The notes beneath the pieces are model-generated. The model ran no database searches. It had not been told where the DNA came from and saw only the letters and a list, made by a program, of their open reading frames with translations. From positions 248,001 through 312,000 of the forward strand of contig CAWIXB010000001.1 in NCBI GenBank assembly GCA_963839955.1: a DNA stretch of 64,000 nucleotides, written 5' to 3'. A program made the translations under genes and the position numbers. The stretch's first letter is position 1. Each line of letters begins with the position of its first letter. Shown here one piece after another: positions 1-8,266 of this stretch. Source of the stretch: CAWIXB01 sp963839955. GTDB lineage: Bacteria; Actinomycetota; Actinomycetes; JACCUZ01.

Positions 1-165
1 AATCACCTTGCCGCCTGACCCTGCGTCCGGAGACGCTGTCAGCAAGGCGGGCACCGCAACGTCAAGCAGCGAAGAAGAATCCTGGGTGGCGCAAGGTGTC
101 CCCCGGGTGATCAGGGCAGCGGCCGTCCGCGCGCGCTCGGCCCACATTTGGGTGTCGGGAGCTAG

Positions 166-777
166 TCAGCGGGGGTCCCGCCACATGCGCCACAGGGTGG
201 GACCGCCCTCGGGCAGGGTGAACTCGCCCTGGCTGACGTAGCCGTGCCGCTCGTACAGTGCCCGGTTCCGAGGCGACGTCGCCTCGTGGTACGCCGGCAT
301 CCCCTCGGCGTCGGCCCTGTGCAACGTGTCCCGGAGAAGCGCCGACCCGATGCCCCGACCCTGGAGCGCGGGAACTGTCGCCAGGAACTGGCAGTAGTAG
401 AGCGGCTCGTCGGGGTGGTGCTCGGCGAAGATCTCACCGAGCTGGAAGGCTCGGTCGACGTCGGGCCCTAGGAGATCCGCCACGGCCACGCCGAATATCT
501 GCGCCTGGTCTGGAGTGAACAGTTCGGTGTTCGGCGGAAGCCACACCGCCGCCCCGTTCCCGTCGGAGGCCAGGTAGGTCTCGCCGTGGCGCAGGTAGCC
601 GTCGACGTACAGCTCGAACATCGGCCCGACGACCTCCCGTCGGCGGTCCAGGTCTGGCAAGAGCCACTGGGTCACCGGGTCGTCGAAGAAGCTGGCGGCG
701 ACGGTGGCCGCGACCGCTTTCGAGTCTGTGACGGCCGCGCGGCGGATGGTGTGGTCGATGGTCTGGGTGATGGTCAT
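166..777 (-). CDS. GNAT family N-acetyltransferase
   Basis: Predicted acetyl-CoA-dependent N-acetyltransferase of about 203 residues; the substrate is unknown. The acetyl-CoA pyrophosphate-binding loop is visible as a Q-x-x-G-x-G/A-type motif in PALQGRGIGSALL. It is followed by the typical helix and a C-terminal RALYERHGY motif (N-x-x-A-x-x-x-Y-x-x-x-G-F/Y). The ATG at 777 is chosen over an upstream in-frame ATG at 831 because a GAGAGGGAGA ribosome-binding site sits just before it and the extra 18 residues are basic and family-atypical. It lies 72 bases downstream of the HD-GYP/LuxR gene on the same strand and may be the last gene of that operon. Confidence 0.85.
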   Translation of the reverse strand: MTITQTIDHTIRRAAVTDSKAVAATVAASFFDDPVTQWLLPDLDRRREVVGPMFELYVDGYLRHGETYLASDGNGAAVWLPPNTELFTPDQAQIFGVAVADLLGPDVDRAFQLGEIFAEHHPDEPLYYCQFLATVPALQGRGIGSALLRDTLHRADAEGMPAYHEATSPRNRALYERHGYVSQGEFTLPEGGPTLWRMWRDPR

Positions 778-849
778 GTCCGTTCTCCCTCTCGTGGGTT
801 CCTTGCGGAGAACGGTGCCCGGATTACGCACCAGGGCGCATCGGTAGAC

Positions 850-2403
850 CTACCTATTCGGGCGGACGAGGTCGTGCTGCACGGCGAAAAGGGCCGCGGC
901 CGCGCGTGTAGAGACGCCGATCTTGACGTAAATGTGCTGCGCGTGGTGCTCCGCGGTGCGGCGGGAGATGACGAGGGTCTCGGCCACCTCCGCGTTGCTG
1001 CGACCAGCCGCGATGAGTGCGAGGACCTCGACCTCGCGATCGCTCAGGCCGGCGGGCCAGGTTCGCCTCGCCCGCGGAGCATGTTGCCCCGCCTCGGCCA
1101 GCACGGCAGTCGTGGCGTCGTGGTCGAGCCGACCCGCCCGCGCGTCTGCGTCCAGGGCCTGAGCGGCATGCTCCGCGGAAAACGGCGGCCGGTATGGACG
1201 TGGCTGCAGCATGGCCGAGAAGGCATCGGCTGCCGCAACCAGGCGTGCCGCCATCGGCAATGTCACGGCCGTGGAGGACCTGTGGTAGCCCGAGCCGTCG
1301 AGCCGCTCGTGGTGCATGCCGACCGTGGCCGAAAAGGGCTCGAGCGTCGGCGAAGTCGCCAGGATCCGCTCCGAGTAGTAGGCGTGCATCCGCACCTGCT
1401 CCCACTCCATCCGGGTGAGCGGTCCGGGCTTCTCCCACACTGCGTTGGAGATGCCGACTCGGCCGACGTCGTGCAGGAGGCCGGCAATTTCGATCCGACC
1501 GACTTGATCGGCACCGAGGCGGAGCCTGCGGGCACCTCCTGACGCCAATCGGGCCACCTGCTTGGAATGACCGTGCAGGAACGGCATCTTCACATCGACC
1601 AGGTCGCCGAACGCCGCCGCCACGTCGGTCATATCGACGACGCTCCGTTCGAGTACCGGCTCAGGCTCGATAGCGAGCATGCGGACATGCGGGTCGCCGC
1701 TGTCCGCGTCCGCCATGATGTCGTGCGCGTCGTCGGCGAACGCCGCGACTACGCCTGGGTCGAGTAGCCCGCCGGACCGCTTCCGCAAGGCTGCGACGGC
1801 CGCGTCGACACCGCCGAGTCGCCCGAAGAAGGCGGCATCCATGGCAGCCCGCGCGACTCGCGAGGCAATGGCGATGTCGTCACCCTTCAGCCCATGCGGT
1901 ACCCAACCGCCCGCCCACGACTCATAGACGTGATAGATCGCCTGCTGGGTCGAGTCCGGCAAGCCCAACCGTCGGGCAGTGTCTCGAGCCACCTCGCAAA
2001 CGCCGATGTCCGCGCGGCGGGCCCACTCCGCCCCCTGCGTCAGAGCGAACGACGTGGCTTGAGCTGCCACGTCGCTGCGCATACCGCGGGTCAGCTCCGG
2101 CAAGAAGGTGACCACTACGTCGTCCGGGTCACCAACATTCGTGCGTGCCACCGCCCGGTTGAGTGCGATGTCGTCGCCGAACGCGACTACGGCTTCATGA
2201 GCGACGCCCACGCAGCCCACGTGCATGAGCAGCGCGGTGTAGAAGCTGTCTCGTATGTCGCCGTCGTTCAGGTTCATGTGGCGCGCCAACGCCGCAGCCA
2301 CCAGACAGGAGCGGACAGCAGTCCCCGGAGGCAGACCAAAGCCGTAGTCGGCGACCATCGACAACCCGCCGAGGAGATCGGCCAGTCTCAGCTTCCCCGA
2401 CAC
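850..2403 (-). CDS. Tandem HD-GYP phosphohydrolase-like regulator with C-terminal LuxR DNA-binding domain
   Basis: 517-residue signalling protein. Residues about 1-225 look like a degenerate HD-GYP domain: MHVGCVG replaces the HD metal motif near residue 60, and ESWAGGWVPHG replaces HERWDGxGYP near 161-171. Residues about 230-435 form a second HD-GYP domain with an intact HD pair (H311, D312, in LLHDVGRVGI) and HHERLDGSGYH at 364-374, where the final P of GYP is H. Residues about 450-510 are a LuxR/GerE helix-turn-helix (LSDREVEVLALIAAG). HD-GYP domains hydrolyse cyclic di-GMP, so by family the protein could couple nucleotide turnover to DNA binding; that coupling is inference. It starts 20 bases after the S41 protease gene, suggesting co-transcription. 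A GGDEF-EAL protein is encoded 3.5 kb away. Confidence 0.88.
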   Translation of the reverse strand: MSGKLRLADLLGGLSMVADYGFGLPPGTAVRSCLVAAALARHMNLNDGDIRDSFYTALLMHVGCVGVAHEAVVAFGDDIALNRAVARTNVGDPDDVVVTFLPELTRGMRSDVAAQATSFALTQGAEWARRADIGVCEVARDTARRLGLPDSTQQAIYHVYESWAGGWVPHGLKGDDIAIASRVARAAMDAAFFGRLGGVDAAVAALRKRSGGLLDPGVVAAFADDAHDIMADADSGDPHVRMLAIEPEPVLERSVVDMTDVAAAFGDLVDVKMPFLHGHSKQVARLASGGARRLRLGADQVGRIEIAGLLHDVGRVGISNAVWEKPGPLTRMEWEQVRMHAYYSERILATSPTLEPFSATVGMHHERLDGSGYHRSSTAVTLPMAARLVAAADAFSAMLQPRPYRPPFSAEHAAQALDADARAGRLDHDATTAVLAEAGQHAPRARRTWPAGLSDREVEVLALIAAGRSNAEVAETLVISRRTAEHHAQHIYVKIGVSTRAAAALFAVQHDLVRPNR

Positions 2404-2423
2404 AGCTCAACAATACGATCACA

Positions 2424-4439
2424 TCAGATTGCGAGAGTGCGCGCAGCGACCAAGTCGCCCGCCAGGTAGCCCTCGATCCGTACCGTCGTGGCACCAGGCA
2501 CGCCGGGCACGGTAACCGTCAAGGTCCCCGTGCCGACGACCTCCTCACTCGCGCGTGGTCGCCCATCTACGTACACGTCGGCCCGGTCCACTCCCGCTGT
2601 GTCGATGTCGACGGTCAGGGTGCCGTCGGCGGCCAATGTCACCGTGGCTGCCAACCGTCGCTTGGGCAGCGCGGCGAGCAGCTCGCCGGCCCGGTCGAGC
2701 AGGTCCATGTTGCCTTCGAGCAGGTCGCGCTTGGTGATTCGGTGCCGCTCATTCGGCACCACACCGAGGTCCTCAACCGGCGTACCGGACAAGGCACCGA
2801 CCCGCAAGGTTCGTCGGATTGCGACCCGCATGTCGGCCTTCTTGGGAAGAGGCTTGTACGGCGAGTCGTCGGCCGCGGTGGGAATCTCGAGCAACGTCTT
2901 GAGCAGGCCGTGCGTCCAGACATTGGCGCCACCGGCGCCGGTGTTGTCGTCGACGCCGAGCACCGGCCCGATCTTGTGGTCCTGGAAGCCGGCGGCGAAG
3001 ATGTCGGTCGCCGAGTAGCACCGCGCGTCCGTGATGAGCACCACCGGTCCGTTGTAGCGCTGTCCGATCGCGTTCGCCTCGTCGTCCGGCGTGATGGGGA
3101 AGGCACCCGAGTAGACCGCGCCCGTCTGCACCGACTGCTCGATTGAGGCGAACCATGGCCCGAGGTCAATCTCGCCGGTCGGGTTCGTGGCATGTTGCCG
3201 GCAGATGGCGAGGTTGAGTGGGGTGTTCATGAACTGCGCCGGCTCGGGCACGATCCGACGGGGCGTCAGGGTCTGCAGAGAGAACTCGCTGGCGTGGATG
3301 TGGCCCCCGCCGTTGCCGCGCACGTCGACGATGAGGCCGTCCTGCGGCAACAGCTCGATGAGGCGGATGAACTCGGCGACGAATGCGTCCGGGTCGTTGA
3401 CGCTGAAGGTGAAGATTCGGACATGGCCGTAGGTTCCGGAAGCCGTCACGACGCTGCGGGCGCGGAAGACGCCGGGCATCGTCGATGTGACTTCCGCGCC
3501 TTCCTCGGCCGGACTCGTCGACAGGGTGGGCGCTCGCTGTGACCCGAGACGGGCCGTTGCGTCGGGTGCGAACAGCATCCTCTTGGCGCGGCTTGTGTCG
3601 TCAGCGTCGAGGTCGAGCCCAAGCGACGTGGCTGTCGTCGAGACCTCAGCCAGGTCTGCCATCGGCGGAAGGTTCTCAGCCACCAGCCACGGCACGCGCA
3701 GCTCACGCGTCACTGCGTCCATCCCGATGTAGGTGACAGTCACCCATTCCTCGTCGGGGGGCAGGTGCATCCGCAGGGATCTGATGGTGAGCGACTCGAC
3801 GCCTCGCGCCAGCCGCGCAGGCACGTTGCTTCCGGCGAACCGGTTGGCGTTCGCGGCAACGGCCCGATCGATGGGTGCCCCGTTCCAGTGCGTCACTTCG
3901 GCACCCGCGTCGAACTGAGGCGCCGCCAGTGCCAGGGCGCGGCGCGACACGATGTAGCGCACAACACTGCCCTCGTAGAATGGCTCTACTTGGAACGGCA
4001 GGTAGGCAATCTTCCCCGCGAACGGCGCGGGCAGGATGTAGTTGGTGTGCAGGTCCCGAACGGAGTGGAAGATCTCCGACATCTCGGCATGGAAGACCCA
4101 CTCGCTGTCCATGGTTGTCTCGGTCAGCCGCTCGAGCCGCGCGCGAAGCAGGCGAAGCCGCTGTACCGGATTGACCGCGTACATGGCTGCCTTCATCGGC
4201 AGGTGAACGTAGTTGTCCTCGAGCAGCACGAGGGCCTGCTCGACGATCAGTTTTCGTTCCGCGAGGGTCAGTGTGCCGGCCGTGGCGATGAAGTCCTTCA
4301 CCGGGACGGACCCTTGCAACGCCTCCTCGGCGACGCCGACCTGGATAGTCAGATCGGCGGGCAGCGAGTCGCCGCTTGCGGCGCCCTGGGACGGCTGGTG
4401 CCTTTCCAGTACCTCGACATAAGGCTCGTGCGGCTTCAT
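2424..4439 (-). CDS. S41 family (C-terminal-processing-type) serine peptidase
   Basis: 671-residue predicted peptidase. The S41 core is in the second half: a VDVRGNGGG strand-loop, then the nucleophile region DARCYSATDIFAAGF in which Ser follows Cys-Tyr. The first half (about 60-330) holds an N-terminal helical region and a PDZ-like segment, consistent with the tricorn/CPP superfamily. The last 90 residues form a beta-rich tail (AATVTLAADGTLTVDID) like a small Ig-type domain. No clear signal peptide is seen at the chosen ATG, so the protein is probably cytoplasmic or non-classically exported. It is the first gene of a likely operon with the HD-GYP/LuxR regulator. Confidence 0.85.
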   Translation of the reverse strand: MKPHEPYVEVLERHQPSQGAASGDSLPADLTIQVGVAEEALQGSVPVKDFIATAGTLTLAERKLIVEQALVLLEDNYVHLPMKAAMYAVNPVQRLRLLRARLERLTETTMDSEWVFHAEMSEIFHSVRDLHTNYILPAPFAGKIAYLPFQVEPFYEGSVVRYIVSRRALALAAPQFDAGAEVTHWNGAPIDRAVAANANRFAGSNVPARLARGVESLTIRSLRMHLPPDEEWVTVTYIGMDAVTRELRVPWLVAENLPPMADLAEVSTTATSLGLDLDADDTSRAKRMLFAPDATARLGSQRAPTLSTSPAEEGAEVTSTMPGVFRARSVVTASGTYGHVRIFTFSVNDPDAFVAEFIRLIELLPQDGLIVDVRGNGGGHIHASEFSLQTLTPRRIVPEPAQFMNTPLNLAICRQHATNPTGEIDLGPWFASIEQSVQTGAVYSGAFPITPDDEANAIGQRYNGPVVLITDARCYSATDIFAAGFQDHKIGPVLGVDDNTGAGGANVWTHGLLKTLLEIPTAADDSPYKPLPKKADMRVAIRRTLRVGALSGTPVEDLGVVPNERHRITKRDLLEGNMDLLDRAGELLAALPKRRLAATVTLAADGTLTVDIDTAGVDRADVYVDGRPRASEEVVGTGTLTVTVPGVPGATTVRIEGYLAGDLVAARTLAI

Positions 4440-4538
4440 GGAGGACCCCCCGTTCCTGAGCGACGCCCTGTTGCGCGGCTACGCCCCGAGAATGCTCCCG
4501 CGACCCCGGTCGTTCAACCCTTATCAGGAGAATGCCCG

Positions 4539-4905
4539 TCAGCTTGCCGGTGCGTCGTAGTAGGCCTCCACTTCCGCGATGCGCACGTAGTCGTGCCGGT
4601 TTGAGTCCAGGCCCACGATCTCGACTTTCAGGGCCTCGATCGCGGGGAACGTCGACGTGGCGTGGGCGAGCGTGTTGCCACGCACCTGGGCGACCGTCGT
4701 CCACTGGTTGTCGGTTGTCATCACCCGGACGTCCCAGTCGCGCAGACCCGTCACTGCAGCGTTCGTGTAGAGCTCGACCCGGTTCATCAGCTCTGGCTCT
4801 GGCAGCGTCACCGTGTAGGTGGCCGGGAACTGGCCCGAGGTGGCAGAGGACCAGGAGGTGGGGTTCGACCACGTCCGATCGCCGTCGACGCCGCCGCAGG
4901 GGACG
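4539..4905 (-). pseudogene. Remnant of a discoidin (F5/8 type C) domain protein
   Basis: Read on the minus strand, the last 115 or so codons give a good C-terminal half of a coagulation factor 5/8 C-type carbohydrate-binding domain. It shows a W-S-N-P-T-S-W segment, PATYTVTLPEP, MNRVELYTNA, DWDVRVMT, and the terminal YVRIAEVEAYYD that commonly closes this fold. Upstream of about 4905 the same frame is low-complexity and unrelated, because a different gene remnant on the other strand begins there. The N-terminal part of the domain and any catalytic module it belonged to are missing. No start codon or ribosome-binding site is convincing, so it is treated as a decayed gene end. Confidence 0.6.
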
Positions 4906-5200
4906 CACACAACGAACGAGCAGTGGCGCGCCGCGCAGGCAGCGACGCTGGACTCAGCCTTCTTCGTCGCGCGAGCCGCGCTGCGACTGATGCAGCGGGG
5001 CGGATCCATCGTCGCGGTGACGTCGGTCAACGCCACCCTCGCCGCACCCGGCCTCCCGGGATACGCGTCTGCCAAAGCGGGGGTCGAGGGACTGGTCCGC
5101 CAGCTCGCGCTCGAATACGGGCCGGCGGGCATCCGGGTCAATGCGGTGGCACCCGCGATGATCGGGAAGGCTGACCTCCCGGCGGTGACCGAGGGCTACC
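4900..5200 (+). pseudogene. Remnant of a short-chain dehydrogenase/reductase (SDR)
   Basis: The plus strand encodes the middle of a classical SDR: an EQWRAAQAATLDSAFFVARA helix, GGSIVAVTS with the catalytic Ser region, then YASAKAG (the Y-x-x-x-K active-site pair) and PAGIRVNAVAPA. The N-terminal Rossmann fold with its TGxxxGIG motif is absent. So is the C-terminal substrate-binding region, which normally ends in a V-D-G-G-like strand. The open frame runs on in both directions only by chance. The fragment abuts the discoidin remnant on the left and an SMP-30 remnant on the right, so it cannot give a functional dehydrogenase. Confidence 0.7.
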
Positions 5201-5204
5201 CCGC

Positions 5205-5842
5205 CACCGGGCACCACCTGGCGCGGGTGTCGCGGAAGGGCGTCATCACGGATCTCTGCGAGCTCGTCGACGGCGGCCGACCATCCGGCGCTCCGGACGA
5301 ACGACATGGTGGCCGACTCCATGGGACGGCTCTACGTCGGCCTGCTCGAGGAGGCGCGAAGCAACCCGCGTGCCGCGCTGTTGCGTGTGGACCTGGACGG
5401 CTCTGTCTCCGTGGCCGTGGACGGCCTCATAGCGGCGAACGGGCTGGGATTCAGCCCGGACGGATCAACCCTGTACCTCGTCGACAGCATCCCGAAAACG
5501 CTGACGGCCTACCCGTTCGACCCTGACTCAGGGCACGTCGGATCGGGCGACATGATGCTCCGCTGGGTCGGCCAAGGCACGCTCGACGGGCTGATGGTCG
5601 ACGACGCCGGCGACATCTGGGTGGCGGTCTGGGACGCCGGCGTCGTGTGCCGCTACACGTCCGGCGGGGAGCTGGTCGACACGTACGCCAGTCCCGTCGT
5701 ACGGCCGACGGCGCTGGCCCTCGTCGGGTCCAGCAGGACGACGGTGGTGCTGACAACAGCGAGGGTCGACCTCACCGGCCCTGTCGAGCCGGACGAGCCG
5801 ACCTCCGAGGGCCAGTTGTTCGCCCTGCGCGTCCCTACCTGA
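5205..5842 (+). pseudogene. SMP-30/gluconolactonase-like beta-propeller remnant with a frameshift
   Basis: From the ATG at 5306 a 178-residue frame matches the C-terminal two thirds of an SMP-30/gluconolactonase/LRE-type six-bladed propeller: NDMVADSMGRLYVG, ANGLGFSPDGSTLYLVDS and LDGLMVDDAGDIWVAVWD. These contain the N and D residues that bind the divalent metal in this family. The sequence expected just before it (ARVSRKGVITDLCELVD) is readable in a different frame at about 5213-5272. The change from that frame to ADHPALRTNDMV therefore marks a one-base frameshift near 5270. The first blades are missing. A short product starting at 5306 could be translated but would be an incomplete propeller. 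Confidence 0.65.
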
Positions 5843-5962
5843 ACCTGCCGTGTGACGGCTGGCCTGGATCGGCGCACAGAAAGGGACGAATCGGCCAAAC
5901 CTACGTAGCGCACCTCAAGATGGAACTCAGGCCCGCCGATCCTCTGGCAGACGACCGGAGGT

Positions 5963-8218
5963 GTGACCCATGGCAGCGGTGCGCATGTGGTGCCCTCTTC
6001 GGCGAGCGCAGACACTGCCGTGACCCCTGGCCTCCGAGCCGTTCCGGACTCGGCAAGCGATGACTACGGCGATCTGCTCGCAGAGCTGCGCTCTGGCCAG
6101 ATGCTCCTGCGCGAGGCGGAGTTCCGCTTCAAGATGCTGGTGGAGACCATGCCCGGCGTGGCGTACATCGCGGAGCCTGGTGAGAACGGCGCCTGGCTGT
6201 ACGTCAGTCCGCGACTTCAGCAGGTGCTCGGGTACGCCCCGGAGGAGTGGATTGCGAATCCGTCGCGCTGGTTCGAACTGATTCATCCTGCGGACCGCGA
6301 CCAGGTCGTCGACGAAGAGGCCGGCTGGATCGAGACCACCGGCGGCGTCCACGTATCGGAGTACCGCCTGCGTGCCAGCGATGGCAGGTATCTCTGGATC
6401 CAGGACGCCGCCACCGCCCGTCCGGGGACACAGCCTGGGGAGGAACCCGTCTGGTTCGGCGTCCTGTCCGACATCACTGACTCCCGGGATGCAGCGGACG
6501 CCTTGCGGCACAGCGAGCAACTGCTGCGCTCGGTCCTGGAGACGGCGTTGGACGCATTTGTGGCGATCGACGTCAATGGCAGTGTCGTCGAATGGAACCG
6601 TCGAGCAGAGACCATGTTCGGCCGGCATCGCGATGACGCCGTAGGCCAGCGGCTCACCGACCTCGTCGTCCCCGAACGCCTGCGCGCGTTGAGTCCGTTC
6701 GCGATCCCGGACGTTCAGGGAAGTGAAGCCGCGACCGTCATCGGCACGACACAGGAGATGACCGCGCTACGCGCCGACGGATCCGAGTTCCCCACGGAGC
6801 TCACCCTGTGGCCGACAGCAAGCGGCCCATCCAGGCGCTACAACGCCTTCATCCGCGACATCGGCGAACGAAAGCAGTTGCAGGACGAGCTGCACGCCCG
6901 GGCCTTCAGCGATGCCCTGACGGGTCTGGGCAATCGCGCGTTCTTCCGCGAACGTCTCGACGAGGCACTGCTCGGGCGCGGCGAACACGCGGGTGACCTC
7001 GTCGTGCTGTTCCTTGATCTCGACGACTTCAAGAGCGTCAACGACAGTCTCGGTCATGCAGCGGGGGATGTGCTGTTGTCGACCACGGCCGACCGACTCA
7101 GGGCATGTGTGCGTCCCGGTGACACGGTTGCCCGGTTCGCCGGGGATGAGTTCGCACTGCTGCTTCCCGTGGTCAGAAGCCTCGCCGCCGCCGCAGCCCT
7201 GGCCGACCGCATCGGACGCTCGCTACGGGAACCCTTCTTGTTGGAGGGGCGGCGCAAGATGGTGATCAGCGCCAGCATCGGGATGGCATCGTCCACCTCG
7301 CTCCGAAAGGTGTCCGCCGAGGACTTGCTCCGCGAGGCCGATGCGGCCATGTACCACGCCAAGAGGTCGGGAAAGAACACCTGCCTGGCGTTCGACCCCG
7401 GCATGCACGCCACGGCGCTAGCTCGGTTGGCCCTTCAGACGGCTCTGGCGCAGGCGGTGGATCGCGAGGAGCTTGTTCTGGCCTTCCAGCCGTACTTCGA
7501 CCTCGGCGACGGACACCTCGCTGGCTTCGAAGCCCTGATCCGCTGGAACCATCCCGTGCGCGGCCTCATCTCGCCGAACGAGTTCATCCCGCTGGCCGAG
7601 GAGGCAGGTCTCATCCACCCGATCGGCGACTGGGTTCTGCGCGAGGCTTGCCGACAGGCGACGAAGTGGCACTCGGATGCAGCCGAGAACCGCGCTCCCA
7701 CCATCAACGTCAACGTGTCGGCTCTGCAGATCCAGGAACCTGGCCTCATCCACAGGGTTGACGCTGCGATGCGCAGCACGGGACTCGATCCTGGCCGACT
7801 GGTGCTCGAGATCACCGAAGGAGTTCTCGTGCAACGTGTCGACGAGGTGGTGGTGGTGCTGCAAGGGCTGCGGAGACTGGGCGTCCGCATCGCTATCGAC
7901 GACTTCGGCACCGGCTACTCGTCGTTGAGCTATCTGCAGAACCTGCCCCTTGACATGCTCAAGATCGACAAGTCGTTCGTTGACCGCGTAGGTGTCGATC
8001 GCGACGAGTCGTCGATGGCCAGAGTGATCCTGCAGATCGGCCAGACGTTGCAGCTTCAGGTCATCGCCGAAGGCGTCGAGCGCCAGGAGCAGGTCGAGTC
8101 GCTTCGGGCGCTCGGGTGTGACACCGCCCAAGGGTTCCACCTCGGCAGGCCGATGAGTGCGAAGAAGGCAATGGAACTGGCGGCGCGACCTATGTTCAAC
8201 CCTGCCCGGCGCGCCTAA
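5963..8218 (+). CDS. PAS-PAS-GGDEF-EAL cyclic di-GMP signalling protein
   Basis: 751 residues with no membrane segment. Two PAS domains (about 50-170 and 180-305) precede a GGDEF domain (about 310-470) and an EAL domain (about 485-735). The diguanylate cyclase signature is AGDEF (A393-F397), with the first Gly replaced by Ala. An RxxD product-inhibition site (RPGD) sits five residues upstream. The phosphodiesterase motifs look complete: E523-A-L in FEALIRW, DDFGTGYSS, and AEGVE near the end. By family it makes and/or degrades cyclic di-GMP in response to a PAS-sensed cue; which activity dominates cannot be read from sequence. The start is a GTG close behind GGAG, and a slightly later GTG is also possible. 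A small hairpin overlaps the stop. Confidence 0.9.
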   Translation: MTHGSGAHVVPSSASADTAVTPGLRAVPDSASDDYGDLLAELRSGQMLLREAEFRFKMLVETMPGVAYIAEPGENGAWLYVSPRLQQVLGYAPEEWIANPSRWFELIHPADRDQVVDEEAGWIETTGGVHVSEYRLRASDGRYLWIQDAATARPGTQPGEEPVWFGVLSDITDSRDAADALRHSEQLLRSVLETALDAFVAIDVNGSVVEWNRRAETMFGRHRDDAVGQRLTDLVVPERLRALSPFAIPDVQGSEAATVIGTTQEMTALRADGSEFPTELTLWPTASGPSRRYNAFIRDIGERKQLQDELHARAFSDALTGLGNRAFFRERLDEALLGRGEHAGDLVVLFLDLDDFKSVNDSLGHAAGDVLLSTTADRLRACVRPGDTVARFAGDEFALLLPVVRSLAAAAALADRIGRSLREPFLLEGRRKMVISASIGMASSTSLRKVSAEDLLREADAAMYHAKRSGKNTCLAFDPGMHATALARLALQTALAQAVDREELVLAFQPYFDLGDGHLAGFEALIRWNHPVRGLISPNEFIPLAEEAGLIHPIGDWVLREACRQATKWHSDAAENRAPTINVNVSALQIQEPGLIHRVDAAMRSTGLDPGRLVLEITEGVLVQRVDEVVVVLQGLRRLGVRIAIDDFGTGYSSLSYLQNLPLDMLKIDKSFVDRVGVDRDESSMARVILQIGQTLQLQVIAEGVERQEQVESLRALGCDTAQGFHLGRPMSAKKAMELAARPMFNPARRA

Positions 8219-8230
8219 CCTCACGGTTAG
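8215..8230 (+). terminator. Short hairpin at the end of the GGDEF-EAL gene
   Basis: CTAACC and GGTTAG form a perfect 6-bp stem with a TCAC loop, and the stop codon TAA lies in the left arm. There is no T-run, so it is at most a weak, actinobacterial-style intrinsic terminator or an mRNA 3' end hairpin. Confidence 0.3.
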
Positions 8231-8266
8231 CCGCGAGGGGCGGCGGAGGGGTGGCTGGAGGCCGGG

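Noticed and set aside
1..146. Open minus-strand frame from an ATG at about 146 running off the left edge
   Set aside because: About 48 codons with no ribosome-binding site and no recognisable domain; too short to call.
3703..4908. 401-codon minus-strand frame overlapping the S41 gene
   Set aside because: Arginine- and proline-rich shadow of the S41 gene in another frame, typical of high-GC DNA.
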